DNA from: Thalassobacillus sp043497085
GTDB lineage: Bacteria > Bacillota > Bacilli > Bacillales > Halobacillaceae
Length of the DNA: 35,231 nt
Reading direction: 5' to 3' (one strand)
NCBI GenBank assembly: GCA_043497085.1
Contig: JBIEKI010000026.1
Part shown: positions 14,652-22,326 of the stretch, piece by piece
Position numbering within the stretch: position 1 is the first letter of the stretch
Layout of the letters: every line of letters starts with the position of its first letter
Made by a program: the position numbers and the translations under genes
The notes under the pieces: generated by a model
Told to the model about the DNA's origin: nothing
Database searches by the model: none
Seen by the model: only the letters and a program-made list of their open reading frames with translations

Positions 14652-15644
14652 TCATGAGTCCGCTGGAATTGGATCTAATTTTGTTTGCAATTTTTCTTCG
14701 GTAAACACCCATCCAGTGTAGGAATTCATTATTTCCAGTGTGGAATCATCTATTTGAGCTACTGCGACAAATGGATATCTACCTCGGGAACGATAACGAA
14801 GGTCGATGAAACGTACTTCCGTATGCTCGTTATAATAAGTGATTTCAAACCGGTAGACCGGAGAGAATGATAAGAAAGCCTTGATATTATGATCTTCCAG
14901 GGCACGTACCATAGCCGGCTCATCCATAGGAATTGTCTGTCTTGGAAATTCATCCAAAATGACAATGTGGCCATTTTCAGCTTTTCCGACATAATAGTGA
15001 TCTGTGGTTGTAATGGCAATGCGCCAATTATTTTGTTTCATGGTAGGGGATGTTGCGATCTGTTCGACATGTTCAAAATGCTCGTGTATGAGTTTTACCA
15101 TTTCCCGTTTATCAAAATAACGTTTCACGTAATAAAGGGCGATTACAAAGTAAATGATCAGCCATGTGGAACCGGGGTTCGCACCCAGGTTCCAGGCGAC
15201 AATGCCGGCTATATGCATCAGGAAAATATATAAATCAAACGTGTTGATGAAGCCATAAGCCACCCAGCGTTTCGTTAATGGTCGGTAGGCCTGGGTGCCG
15301 TATGCATTGAATACATCGACAAATACATGCATGATGACTGCAAAGAAAGTCCAGAGCCATAGATGAAGGAAGCTGACCTCTGGAGCAAAAGCATAGATGA
15401 CACCCGAAAGTGCAAGACCCCAGAATATAACTGCAGGCATGGAGTGCGTAATGCCCCGGTGGTGTCGTATATATACTGCGTTGTTTTTCAGCTTAAGTAT
15501 CGTATCGAAATCAGGCGCCTGAGAGCCGATCATGGTACCGGCTAATACGGCATTGAACAATGCCGGATCACTCTGTACAACAGGATCGAGTGTAGCCAGT
15601 CCGCCCAGGGCGACCCCCATGACGACATGTGTACCGGTATCCAT
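14652..15644 (-). CDS. yfhP: Membrane metal-dependent hydrolase, YfhP
   Basis: A 330-residue membrane protein of the YdjM/LexA-binding membrane-associated hydrolase family. The N-terminal half has four to five hydrophobic segments, and the motif HHRGITHSMPAV with nearby D and H residues (HVFVDVFNAYGT) is the metal-binding signature of the family. The C-terminal ~130 residues are soluble (beta-rich, RFIDLRYRSRGRYPFVAVAQI). The biochemical activity is unproven. ATG 15644 has AAAGGAGGTACC 5 bases before it. In B. subtilis yfhP represses nothing I can state with certainty here, but it lies next to mutY (yfhQ), as in this window. The genes are divergent. Confidence 0.85.
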   Translation of the reverse strand: MDTGTHVVMGVALGGLATLDPVVQSDPALFNAVLAGTMIGSQAPDFDTILKLKNNAVYIRHHRGITHSMPAVIFWGLALSGVIYAFAPEVSFLHLWLWTFFAVIMHVFVDVFNAYGTQAYRPLTKRWVAYGFINTFDLYIFLMHIAGIVAWNLGANPGSTWLIIYFVIALYYVKRYFDKREMVKLIHEHFEHVEQIATSPTMKQNNWRIAITTTDHYYVGKAENGHIVILDEFPRQTIPMDEPAMVRALEDHNIKAFLSFSPVYRFEITYYNEHTEVRFIDLRYRSRGRYPFVAVAQIDDSTLEIMNSYTGWVFTEEKLQTKLDPIPADS

Positions 15645-15732
15645 CAAGGTACCTCCTTTATGGACTTCTTGGTTGTTAACCAGGTTAAACTCGTGTATTT
15701 TTTATTAATTGTATCATGAAAGGTGAATCGCA

Positions 15733-16821
15733 ATGAAAAATAAACAAGCACAAATAGATGAAATTTTAGCTGGTTTTGACAGAAATAAGTTCCAACAAGA
15801 CTTGATCAACTGGTTCCTACGAGAACAACGCTCGCTGCCATGGCGAGATAATCAAGAACCCTATCGAGTTTGGGTATCTGAAATCATGCTGCAACAAACC
15901 AAAGTCGATACGGTCATCCCTTATTTCAATCGGTTTATCGAAAAATTCCCCACCCCAGAAAAACTGGCTGAAGCTGACGAACAGGAAGTACTTAAGGCGT
16001 GGGAAGGTCTAGGTTACTATTCCCGAGCACGTAATCTGCAAAACGCAATTCGCGAAGTCGTCAGTGATTACGGTGGAAAGGTACCAGAAGAAGCAGATGA
16101 ACTTGCTTCTTTGAAAGGAGTCGGTCCTTATACCAAAGGTGCTATATTAAGTATCGCTTATGATAAGCCGGAACCAGCAGTTGACGGCAATGTCATGCGG
16201 GTATTGTCTCGTATTTTATATATCGAAGATGATATCGCTAAGCAAAGTACGAAAAAGCTGTTCGAAACGATCATTCGTGAGGTGATTTCACAAGAAGATC
16301 CATCTTCTTTTAATCAGGGACTTATGGAACTCGGAGCACTAGTTTGTACACCTAAATCTCCAAGTTGTATGCTCTGCCCTGTCCAGGAGCATTGTCGTGC
16401 TTACCATAAAGGGGTAGAGCAGGAGCTTCCAGTTAAAACGAAAACAAAGAAACAGAAAAAAATACCTTATGCTGCCTTGTTAATTACTAATGGCCAGGGT
16501 GATGTGCTGATTCAGCAACGGCCTGCTAACGGACTGCTTGCTAATTTATGGGAATTCCCTATGGTGCCGATGGCAGATATTGACCGGGAACATCTCTCCC
16601 ATTGGTTTTTTGGGGAATACGGATTGGTGATCACTCCTGGGGAAACCGTCGATAAAATCAAGCATGTCTTTTCCCATCTTATCTGGGACTTGGAAGTCAT
16701 CTCCTGTATGATAGAAAAAGGAGAATTGGATCATCCCAGAGCCAAGTTCGTTGCTATAGATGAATTAGAATCCTATCCCTTCCCGGTTTCCCATCAAAAA
16801 ATTGCAAAACACTGTAAGTAA
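15733..16821 (+). CDS. mutY: A/G-specific adenine DNA glycosylase MutY
   Basis: Removes adenine mispaired with 8-oxoguanine. The catalytic Glu is in SEIMLQQTKVD, the helix-hairpin-helix is LKGVGPYTKGAIL, and the catalytic Asp is in AVDGNVMRV. Four cysteines of the iron-sulfur cluster are seen in VCTPKSPSCMLCPVQEHC. The C-terminal half (from ~residue 235) is the MutT-like 8-oxoG recognition domain. The 362-residue length is normal. Ribosome site AAAGGTGA lies before the ATG. It is divergent from yfhP, with a 13-base palindrome in the gap, and is followed by a terminator. Confidence 0.95.
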   Translation: MKNKQAQIDEILAGFDRNKFQQDLINWFLREQRSLPWRDNQEPYRVWVSEIMLQQTKVDTVIPYFNRFIEKFPTPEKLAEADEQEVLKAWEGLGYYSRARNLQNAIREVVSDYGGKVPEEADELASLKGVGPYTKGAILSIAYDKPEPAVDGNVMRVLSRILYIEDDIAKQSTKKLFETIIREVISQEDPSSFNQGLMELGALVCTPKSPSCMLCPVQEHCRAYHKGVEQELPVKTKTKKQKKIPYAALLITNGQGDVLIQQRPANGLLANLWEFPMVPMADIDREHLSHWFFGEYGLVITPGETVDKIKHVFSHLIWDLEVISCMIEKGELDHPRAKFVAIDELESYPFPVSHQKIAKHCK

Positions 16822-16823
16822 GG

Positions 16824-16858
16824 AAAGCTCCAGCCCCTCGGGTGCTGGAGCTTTTGTT
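16824..16858 (+). terminator. Terminator after mutY
   Basis: AAAGCTCCAGC (16824-16834) pairs with GCTGGAGCTTT (16844-16854), with a T-rich tail. It also sits against the 3' end of the convergent yfhS-like gene. Confidence 0.8.
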
Positions 16859-17094
16859 TAAAATGGTGCTATCGTAGTCGAGCGTGTGGACTTCAGTTCG
16901 TTTTCTAAAGACAAATCAGCCAGTCCACCCCGGCTTACAATTTCTTCATTTATTTCTCTAAGAATGGTGGTACCTTCTTGATTCAGGTAAGGAGCCATTT
17001 GCGATAGCGAATAGTGAAAATAACTCAATTCATCTCCACTCCATTCCTGTTTCCTGGTCATCGCTAATTCACTCATATCCCGGCCTTTGTACAT
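16858..17094 (-). CDS. Small conserved protein, YfhS-like by position
   Basis: A 78-residue soluble protein, mostly helical: SELAMTRKQEWSGDELSY, then HYSLSQMAPYLNQEGTTILREINEEIV and a Thr-rich tail. Ribosome site GAAGGAGGCG is strong. It lies between mutY and sspE, the place of yfhS (74 residues) in B. subtilis, and the size agrees; I do not recognise a motif that proves the family. It has no membrane segment and no known function. Its 3' end touches the mutY terminator. Confidence 0.65.
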   Translation of the reverse strand: MYKGRDMSELAMTRKQEWSGDELSYFHYSLSQMAPYLNQEGTTILREINEEIVSRGGLADLSLENELKSTRSTTIAPF

Positions 17095-17179
17095 GCCTTT
17101 TCGCCTCCTTCTTTATTAGTGTGGAAAAAAATCCATCGCCTATTCAAGTTAATGGATAAACATGGAAATTGATTTTGGT

Positions 17180-17208
17180 GGATAATGATTTTCTAAATGG
17201 GCATTCTA
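17180..17208 (+). promoter_or_regulatory. SigG-type promoter of sspE
   Basis: GGATA (17180-17184) and CATTCTA (17202-17208) are separated by 17 bases, a good match to the forespore SigG consensus. The -10 is 22 bases before the start codon of the spore protein gene. Confidence 0.7.
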
Positions 17209-17229
17209 ATTCTTGCGGAGGTGATAAAG

Positions 17230-17412
17230 ATGGCTAAAAAACAACAAAACCAACAAAACCCAAGCAAAACTAATGCTGCAGAAGTAAGACAGCAAAACCA
17301 GCAAGCTGCTCAAAAAGGTCAGCAGCAACAATATGGTGCTGAATTTGCTGCAGAGACTGATGCACAAGAAGTTCGTCAACAAAACCAACAGTCTCAAGCT
17401 AAAAAGAAATAA
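17230..17412 (+). CDS. sspE: Gamma-type small acid-soluble spore protein
   Basis: A 60-residue Gln/Asn/Lys-rich protein that does not bind DNA; it serves as an amino acid store used at germination. It has two repeats of EVRQQNQQ, preceded by TNAA and TDAQ. The second includes the motif EFAAETDA, which resembles the GPR protease cleavage site (EFASET in B. subtilis SspE). The best start is ATG 17230, with GGAGGTGA 4-5 bases before it and a SigG promoter upstream. It is shorter than the 84-residue B. subtilis SspE, with one cleavage motif clear. Confidence 0.93.
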   Translation: MAKKQQNQQNPSKTNAAEVRQQNQQAAQKGQQQQYGAEFAAETDAQEVRQQNQQSQAKKK

Positions 17413-17469
17413 CGAAGATCCCCCGAATCTTCTAAACGAATAGCAGACAAAAGCAGCTGCTGAACAAAA

Positions 17470-17517
17470 ACAGACCGTGCTTCTTATCCAATTGGGAGAA
17501 GCAGCGGTCTGTTTTTT
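17470..17517 (+). terminator. Terminator after sspE
   Basis: ACAGACC and GGTCTGT, with TGCTTCT/AGAAGCA inside, form a long hairpin followed by T6. The remaining stretch to ygaC (to 17761) has only the ygaC promoter; nothing else was seen. Confidence 0.8.
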
Positions 17518-17677
17518 GTTACACTTTAAGAAAGTTTAACTTTGTTAAAGGATTAAAATATAAGAAATACTAAGGCTTTCTCCATAAGTACTTGGCGACA
17601 AGCCAAGTTTTTCTAACCATCTCTACATATGTTTATAAAACGTCACTAAATGGTCGCTTACACTTTAGACTCTTATG

Positions 17678-17707
17678 TTTTCATTTGTTGTCAGATATCG
17701 TTATAAT
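17678..17707 (+). promoter_or_regulatory. Probable promoter of ygaC
   Basis: TATAAT (17702-17707) is preceded, 18 bases upstream, by TTTTCA (17678-17683). It lies 55 bases before the start codon. Confidence 0.5.
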
Positions 17708-17761
17708 GGTTAAAGTAGACAAAATCGGTGAAAATTACGTCTGTTAGGGAAGGGAGATCTT

Positions 17762-18289
17762 ATGCCTGCACCAGAGCCTGGACAATCGGTCCAAATACAA
17801 AGCTATAAACACAACGGCAAGCTTCACAGGATATGGGACAGCACGATGATATTAAAAGGGACAAGAAATGTCATAATCGGAGCGAATGATCGGACCGTAG
17901 TAACGGAAAGTGATGGCCGGACATGGTTGACGAGAGAGCCGGCAATTTGTTATTTCCATTCTAAACATTGGTTCAATATCATCGGTATGCTCCGTAACGA
18001 TGGCGTATATTATTACTGTAATATCAGTTCTCCTTTTGTATATGATGAAGAAGGAATCAAATATATCGATTATGATTTAGATGTAAAGGTTTATCCTGAT
18101 ATGACATTTACTTTGCTGGATGAAGATGAGTACGAACAACATAAACAGGAAATGAATTATCCGAAAGTGCTTGACCGTATTTTGCATAATAATGTAGACA
18201 CGCTGATTCGATGGGTAAGACAACGCAAGGGTCCGTTCTCCCCTGAATTTATCGATCAATGGTACGAACGTTATCTAACATACCGTTAA
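17762..18289 (+). CDS. ygaC: DUF402 nucleoside phosphatase, YgaC
   Basis: A 175-residue cytoplasmic protein. The beta-rich core (GQSVQIQSYKHNGKLHRIWD) and the later acidic segment YYCNISSPF...YIDYDLDVKVYPD define the DUF402 family (NTDP). The homologue of S. aureus is reported as a nucleoside tri- and diphosphate phosphatase, so YgaC probably hydrolyses nucleotides, with Asp/Glu residues (YIDYDLD, LDEDEYEQ) binding metal. It has its own promoter, and a ribosome site GGGAAGGGAG precedes the ATG. It is followed by ygaD, as in B. subtilis, with a terminator-like hairpin between them. Confidence 0.88.
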   Translation: MPAPEPGQSVQIQSYKHNGKLHRIWDSTMILKGTRNVIIGANDRTVVTESDGRTWLTREPAICYFHSKHWFNIIGMLRNDGVYYYCNISSPFVYDEEGIKYIDYDLDVKVYPDMTFTLLDEDEYEQHKQEMNYPKVLDRILHNNVDTLIRWVRQRKGPFSPEFIDQWYERYLTYR

Positions 18290-18302
18290 GCAAACCGTTT
18301 CA

Positions 18303-18340
18303 GCCGCGCTGTACAATGTGAGCGCGGCCTTCCTTTTATA
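18303..18340 (+). terminator. Terminator-like hairpin between ygaC and ygaD
   Basis: GCCGCGCT pairs with AGCGCGGC and a short T-rich stretch follows (CCTTCCTTTTA). The weak tail suggests partial read-through into ygaD. Confidence 0.6.
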
Positions 18341-18374
18341 GGCTGTTTTTTGGAAATAGAAAGAGGTGACAGCA

Positions 18375-20144
18375 TTGGATAGCATCAAAAGGTATTTAGC
18401 CTTTGTAAAGCCTTATAAGAGTAAAATCATTTTGACCATATCCATCGGTATCATTAAATTTTCGATTCCGTTATTGATGCCATTGATACTCAAATATGTC
18501 ATCGATGATATTATTGGCGGGGATATGACCCAGGCAGAACAGTTCAATCAGCTATTCTGGCTGATGGGAGGAGCTTTTTTAGTATTCTTTATTTTAAGGC
18601 CTCCTGTGGAGTACTTCAGACAATATCTGGCTCAGTGGATCGGAAGCAAGATTCTTTACGATGTCCGCGACAAGTTATTTGACCATATCCAGAAGCTCAG
18701 CTTACGATTTTATTCACGGACGAAGACAGGCGAAATCATTTCCCGTGTCATTCATGATGTCGAACAGACAAAGACGTTCGTCATAACTGGACTTATGAAT
18801 ATTTGGCTGGATATGTTTACGATTGTAATTGCAATTATCATTATGCTTAACATGGATATTTGGCTGACGCTTGTAGCCATTTCACTATTCCCGTTATATG
18901 GGCTGGCAGTGAAATTCTTTTATGTAAAATTACGGCGACTGACCAGAGAACGCTCCCAGGCGCTGGCAGAAGTACAGGGGCACTTGCATGAACGAGTCCA
19001 GGGGATGCCTGTGATCCGCAGTTTTGCTCTGGAAGATCATGAACAGGACCAGTTCGATGTCCAGAACTCTAACTTCCTTGATAAAGCTCTTAAGCATACG
19101 AACTGGAATGCTTATACGTATTCTGTTACCAATACGATTACCGATCTTGCTCCTTTATTGGTTATTACATTTGCCGGCTATCAAGTAATTACAGGAAGTC
19201 TTACCGTAGGTACGATGGTGGCGTTCACCGGATATATGGACCGTGTTTATAACCCGCTTCGCCGGTTAGTGAACTCTTCAACTGTATTGACGCAGTCGAT
19301 CGCATCGATGGATCGTGTGTTTGAGTTTATGGATGAAAAATATGATATCGAAGATAAGAAAGATGCAAAAGAACTGACTCACGTAGATGGGAAGGTCACC
19401 TTCGACCATGTTTCTTTCCGATATGAAGAGGAGGAATCACTCGTCCTCGATGATTTATCTCTTGATGTGAAGCATGGCGAGACCATTGCTTTTGTCGGTA
19501 TGAGCGGCGGCGGAAAGTCGACCCTGATCAGCCTGATTCCGAGGTTCTATGATGTGGAAAAAGGAAGAATCCTTATTGATGGTCATGATATCAGAGATGT
19601 AAAAGCACGCACTCTCAGGGATAAAATCGGGATGGTACTTCAGGACAACATCTTATTCAGTGAATCGATTGCCATGAACATCAAAATGGGGAACCCGGAA
19701 GCTACCGATGAAGAAATGATTGCTGCAGCTAAAGCTGCTAACGCTCATGACTTTATCATGGAGCTTCCTAATGGCTACCATACAATGGTCGGCGAACGAG
19801 GCGTGAAGCTATCTGGCGGACAAAAGCAGCGGGTGGCGATTGCCCGGGTCTTCCTGAAGAACCCACCGCTTCTTATTTTGGATGAAGCGACCTCTGCACT
19901 TGATTTAGAGAGCGAGCACCTGATTCAGGAAGCGTTAGAAAAATTAGCTTCCGACCGGACGACGTTCATCGTTGCTCACCGATTATCGACGATTACTCAT
20001 GCTGATCGAATTGTTTTGATTGAAAATGGACAAATCAAAGAAGTTGGTACGCATGAAGAGTTGATGGGACTACGCGGAGGCTACTATGATTTATATCAAG
20101 TACAGGAATTAGACGATAGTAAAACGGAATATATGGGAACATAG
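18375..20144 (+). CDS. ygaD: ABC exporter, YgaD (fused membrane and ATPase domains)
   Basis: Half-size ABC exporter of the multidrug/lipid type; a homodimer would pump an unknown substrate out. The first ~320 residues form six membrane segments. The ATPase follows, with Walker A GMSGGGKST, Q-loop MVLQDN, signature LSGGQKQR, Walker B LLILDEAT and switch His in VAHRLST. I chose TTG 18375 because AGAGGTG is 5-6 bases before it; the alternative GTG at 18366 is inside the site. The 589-residue length is close to B. subtilis YgaD. A small hairpin terminator directly follows the stop codon. Confidence 0.93.
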   Translation: MDSIKRYLAFVKPYKSKIILTISIGIIKFSIPLLMPLILKYVIDDIIGGDMTQAEQFNQLFWLMGGAFLVFFILRPPVEYFRQYLAQWIGSKILYDVRDKLFDHIQKLSLRFYSRTKTGEIISRVIHDVEQTKTFVITGLMNIWLDMFTIVIAIIIMLNMDIWLTLVAISLFPLYGLAVKFFYVKLRRLTRERSQALAEVQGHLHERVQGMPVIRSFALEDHEQDQFDVQNSNFLDKALKHTNWNAYTYSVTNTITDLAPLLVITFAGYQVITGSLTVGTMVAFTGYMDRVYNPLRRLVNSSTVLTQSIASMDRVFEFMDEKYDIEDKKDAKELTHVDGKVTFDHVSFRYEEEESLVLDDLSLDVKHGETIAFVGMSGGGKSTLISLIPRFYDVEKGRILIDGHDIRDVKARTLRDKIGMVLQDNILFSESIAMNIKMGNPEATDEEMIAAAKAANAHDFIMELPNGYHTMVGERGVKLSGGQKQRVAIARVFLKNPPLLILDEATSALDLESEHLIQEALEKLASDRTTFIVAHRLSTITHADRIVLIENGQIKEVGTHEELMGLRGGYYDLYQVQELDDSKTEYMGT

Positions 20145-20170
20145 AAGAGAGGGGGAACCCTCTCTTTTCT
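20144..20170 (+). terminator. Terminator after ygaD
   Basis: An 8-bp stem AGAGAGGG/CCCTCTCT with a short loop, then TTTTCT. It directly follows the stop codon. Confidence 0.75.
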
Positions 20171-20198
20171 ATTGGATGTACCTATAAAAGGAGGAAGA

Positions 20199-20690
20199 AT
20201 GGTGAAGATTGTAGTTACCGGGGATACACATATGCCGAAGAAAGGAAAACAGCTTCCTGAGCGATTGGTGACAGAACTTTCTTCTGCAGACTTGATTATT
20301 CATACGGGGGATTGGCAGTCGTTTGATGTGTACGATGCACTCAGTGAATACGGAGAAGTAAAGGGTGTTTATGGAAACGTAGACGGAGATGAAATTAAAA
20401 GTCATTTTTCACGTAAAGATATCCTCCATTTAAATGGATATAAGATCGGGCTTGTGCATGGAGATGGGGAGGGGAAGACAACAGAAAAACGGGCGTTGGA
20501 AGCGTTTGAGGGGGAAGAACTGGACGTTCTCGTTTTTGGTCATTCACATATCCCATTATTGCGCTATTACAAAAAACTTTTGTTATTCAACCCTGGGTCA
20601 CCGACCGATAAGCGAAGTCTCCCGTACTACTCTTACGGAATACTTACTCTCGACGAAGGTATCAGAGCAGAGCATGTCTTTTTTAGTTGA
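20199..20690 (+). CDS. YfcE/MJ0936-type metallophosphoesterase
   Basis: A small cytoplasmic phosphodiesterase, 163 residues. The metal motifs are GDTHMPK (D, H), HTGDW (D), GNVDGD (N, D) and, near the C-terminus, VLVFGHSHIPLL (GHSH), i.e. all the ligands of the calcineurin-like superfamily; VHGDG lies just before. It belongs to the YfcE subfamily, whose members hydrolyse phosphodiester model substrates; the physiological substrate is unknown. AAGGAGG lies 4 bases before ATG 20199 and 7 before GTG 20202, so the start could be either. It is separated from ygaD by a terminator. Confidence 0.87.
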   Translation: MVKIVVTGDTHMPKKGKQLPERLVTELSSADLIIHTGDWQSFDVYDALSEYGEVKGVYGNVDGDEIKSHFSRKDILHLNGYKIGLVHGDGEGKTTEKRALEAFEGEELDVLVFGHSHIPLLRYYKKLLLFNPGSPTDKRSLPYYSYGILTLDEGIRAEHVFFS

Positions 20691-20728
20691 TTTTACAGTG
20701 ACATGAAGACTCAGTTTCGAAATAGTTC

Positions 20729-20898
20729 GGTCCGTTACCATGTGAGGAAGGGGATGCTCTGGGAAACGACTCGCTTTCCTGCGGGGGACCTGACAAGCTT
20801 CCTCGGGCTAAAGCCCTGTGGGATCTTGCCTAGCCCCTTCTCCCGCGGGAGTCTCCCCGTTTCCCTGCCCATCCAGCCAGTTTAGTACTAAACGGACC
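20729..20898. repeat. Palindromic intergenic repeat, copy B (inverted relative to A)
   Basis: Nested inverted repeats: GGTCCGTT (20729-20736) with AACGGACC (20891-20898), GGATG with CATCC, and GGGAAACG (20761-20768) with CGTTTCCC (20858-20865). The reverse complement contains the same GAGACTCC and GCGGGAG blocks as copies A and C. No gene is found between 20691 and 21401 apart from these two repeats and a promoter. Confidence 0.8.
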
Positions 20899-21036
20899 CC
20901 TCAAAATGAAAAAGCAGGTACAACTAAAAACCTCATCGTGAAGCATTTATAAAGGATTTAAAGGATGCAATGTTTTCTTTCTAAATTATCATAGGGCGGT
21001 TTACACAAGTATGATTTCGAGAACTTACTATAGCAA

Positions 21037-21155
21037 GGTTCGGTGGGGAACGGCGAGACTCCTGCGGGATGAAAATGACAGGTGAGACCCCGGAAGACGA
21101 AGTCTGAGGAGGCTCAGCGCATGCCCGCGGAAAGGGAGTCGTTCCCCACCGGACC
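21037..21155. repeat. Palindromic intergenic repeat, copy C
   Basis: The 16-base arms GGTTCGGTGGGGAACG (21037-21052) and CGTTCCCCACCGGACC (21140-21155) are complementary except for one G-T. Inside lie GAGACTCCTGCGGG and GAGGAGGCTC plus CCCGCGGAAAGG, shared with copies A and B. Same orientation as copy A. Confidence 0.8.
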
Positions 21156-21317
21156 CTTATTTACTCAAACATCTTGGAATCAAGTCTTCGACTTTTCGGT
21201 CCTTTGGTTGAATGAGCTTTTTATGAAATTCAAAAATGGTTAACTGCATCTTTAACTAGAAGTGATATGGGTAAACATAGCTGTGATGGATGACAATACC
21301 TATATTGTGAACTTTTT

Positions 21318-21347
21318 GTGTCAATTGTTCGAACAATTTGTTACAAT
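21318..21347 (+). promoter_or_regulatory. Promoter with a 16-base palindromic operator
   Basis: TACAAT (21342-21347) is a fair -10, with GTGTCA 18 bases upstream. Between them lies the perfect palindrome AATTGTTCGAACAATT (21323-21338), overlapping the -35 end, which looks like a repressor site. The regulator is unknown. It is 55 bases upstream of the small membrane protein gene. Confidence 0.55.
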
Positions 21348-21401
21348 ACTAATAAGAATACGCTTACACGAAATTTACACGATAATGGGAGTGATCTCTG
21401 A

Positions 21402-21674
21402 ATGGGTATTATACTAATGTTCATGCTGCTTGCATCAGTGACGCCTTTCTTATTTTTACAGCTTAAGAAAACCATATTTGCACTTGTTCAGACAATTCTG
21501 CTTGTCGGTATGTGGCTGTACTTCATTGAAGTCGTGTTTCAAACGGCGCCTGCTGCATTTTCCATCCCATGGATGATGTTCTATGCAAGTTTGTTTGTGG
21601 CGGAGGTTGGCTGGGTGATGTTCATCATCCGTCTGATCAAAACTTCCAGTACTGTACAAGAAAGTTTTCAATAA
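21402..21674 (+). CDS. Small membrane protein, unknown
   Basis: A 90-residue protein with three hydrophobic segments (about residues 2-19, 24-43 and 50-80) and a short polar C-terminus (KTSSTVQESFQ). A Lys pair (LKKT) between segments 1 and 2 suggests that side faces the cytoplasm. I do not recognise the family. The ATG has GGGAGTGA upstream and the promoter contains a perfect 16-base palindrome. It converges with the quinol oxidase operon and shares a bidirectional terminator with it, so a role with the oxidase is possible but only by position. Confidence 0.75.
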   Translation: MGIILMFMLLASVTPFLFLQLKKTIFALVQTILLVGMWLYFIEVVFQTAPAAFSIPWMMFYASLFVAEVGWVMFIIRLIKTSSTVQESFQ

Positions 21675-21676
21675 TC

Positions 21677-21720
21677 TAAAAAGCCCTCGTTCCTGTTGCC
21701 AGGTACACGAGGGCTTTTCT
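21677..21720. terminator. Bidirectional terminator between the small membrane gene and qox
   Basis: AAGCCCTCGT (21681-21690) pairs with ACGAGGGCTT (21707-21716), with an inner CCTG/CAGG stem. The tail is T-rich on both strands. Confidence 0.85.
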
Positions 21721-21721
21721 T

Positions 21722-21940
21722 TTACCGTTGATGTGCTTGTACATGAAATAACTGAACAACAGCCTGGGAGAAGGCTAGTATAGTGATCAATCCTAAAAGG
21801 AATTTAGGAGAATAATCAGTGTAAAACATTCCCCACAAGGAGAATGCCGTTAAAATAATACATACGATGAAACCGAAAACCGGTTTCCACGGCAAGGCTA
21901 TTGGTGCTTCGTAGTTTTTCAGATCTTTTTGGTTATTCAT
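21722..21940 (-). CDS. Fifth qox gene: shortened paralogue of subunit IV
   Basis: A 72-residue protein with two membrane segments. Residues ~17-70 align with QoxD (LPWKPVFGFIVCIILTAF against FPVQHIIGFVLSIVLTLL, then FLLGLITILAFSQAVVQLFHV against WIIAGIMTLAVIQAGIQLFMF). It lacks the third membrane segment and the His-rich tail of QoxD, ending at HVQAHQR. It follows qoxD after 19 bases and ends 1 base beyond the shared terminator, so it is the last gene of the operon. An extended start further upstream would overlap qoxD; ATG 21940 has ACAGGTGGTG. It probably assembles with the oxidase. Confidence 0.8.
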   Translation of the reverse strand: MNNQKDLKNYEAPIALPWKPVFGFIVCIILTAFSLWGMFYTDYSPKFLLGLITILAFSQAVVQLFHVQAHQR

Positions 21941-21959
21941 ATCTGTACACCACCTGTCC

Positions 21960-22325
21960 TTAATGTCCGCTGTGTTCTTCCTGTTGTTCTTCTTGTTGAT
22001 GGCTTCCTCCATCATCATGGTCATGGGTGAAGCCGAAAGACATCGTAAATAGGGACCCGGCTACTATAATGGCTGCCAGCACGAAACCGTGGAACATCAT
22101 ATTCCATGGTACATGACCGCCGCCGCTTTCTCGTTCTGTCATATGCATGAACATGAATAACTGGATGCCTGCCTGAATAACGGCGAGTGTCATAATACCA
22201 GCGATGATCCATTTAACAGGCAAGTCAGATCCAAGAGCGGCCCAGGCAGCAAGCAGCGTCAAAACAATCGATAATACAAAACCGATGATATGCTGTACAG
22301 GGAAACCTTTTGAATGCTCTGTCAT
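21960..22325 (-). CDS. qoxD: Cytochrome aa3 quinol oxidase subunit IV
   Basis: A small membrane subunit of the quinol oxidase, 121 residues, with three membrane segments (about 12-32, 37-60 and 75-97) and a His/Asp/Glu-rich C-terminus (FTHDHDDGGSHQQEEQQEEHSGH). It helps assembly and stability of subunits I and III in the family. ATG 22325 (MTEHSKGF) begins one base after the qoxC stop codon; GGTGG is the likely ribosome site. A longer reading inside qoxC is not supported. The His-rich tail could bind metal ions; this is speculation. Confidence 0.9.
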   Translation of the reverse strand: MTEHSKGFPVQHIIGFVLSIVLTLLAAWAALGSDLPVKWIIAGIMTLAVIQAGIQLFMFMHMTERESGGGHVPWNMMFHGFVLAAIIVAGSLFTMSFGFTHDHDDGGSHQQEEQQEEHSGH

Positions 22326-22326
22326 A

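Noticed and set aside
20729..21155. Repeats as a coding region
   Set aside because: Short reading frames in the repeats have no ribosome sites, and the copies differ in frame; the conserved feature is the inverted repeat itself.
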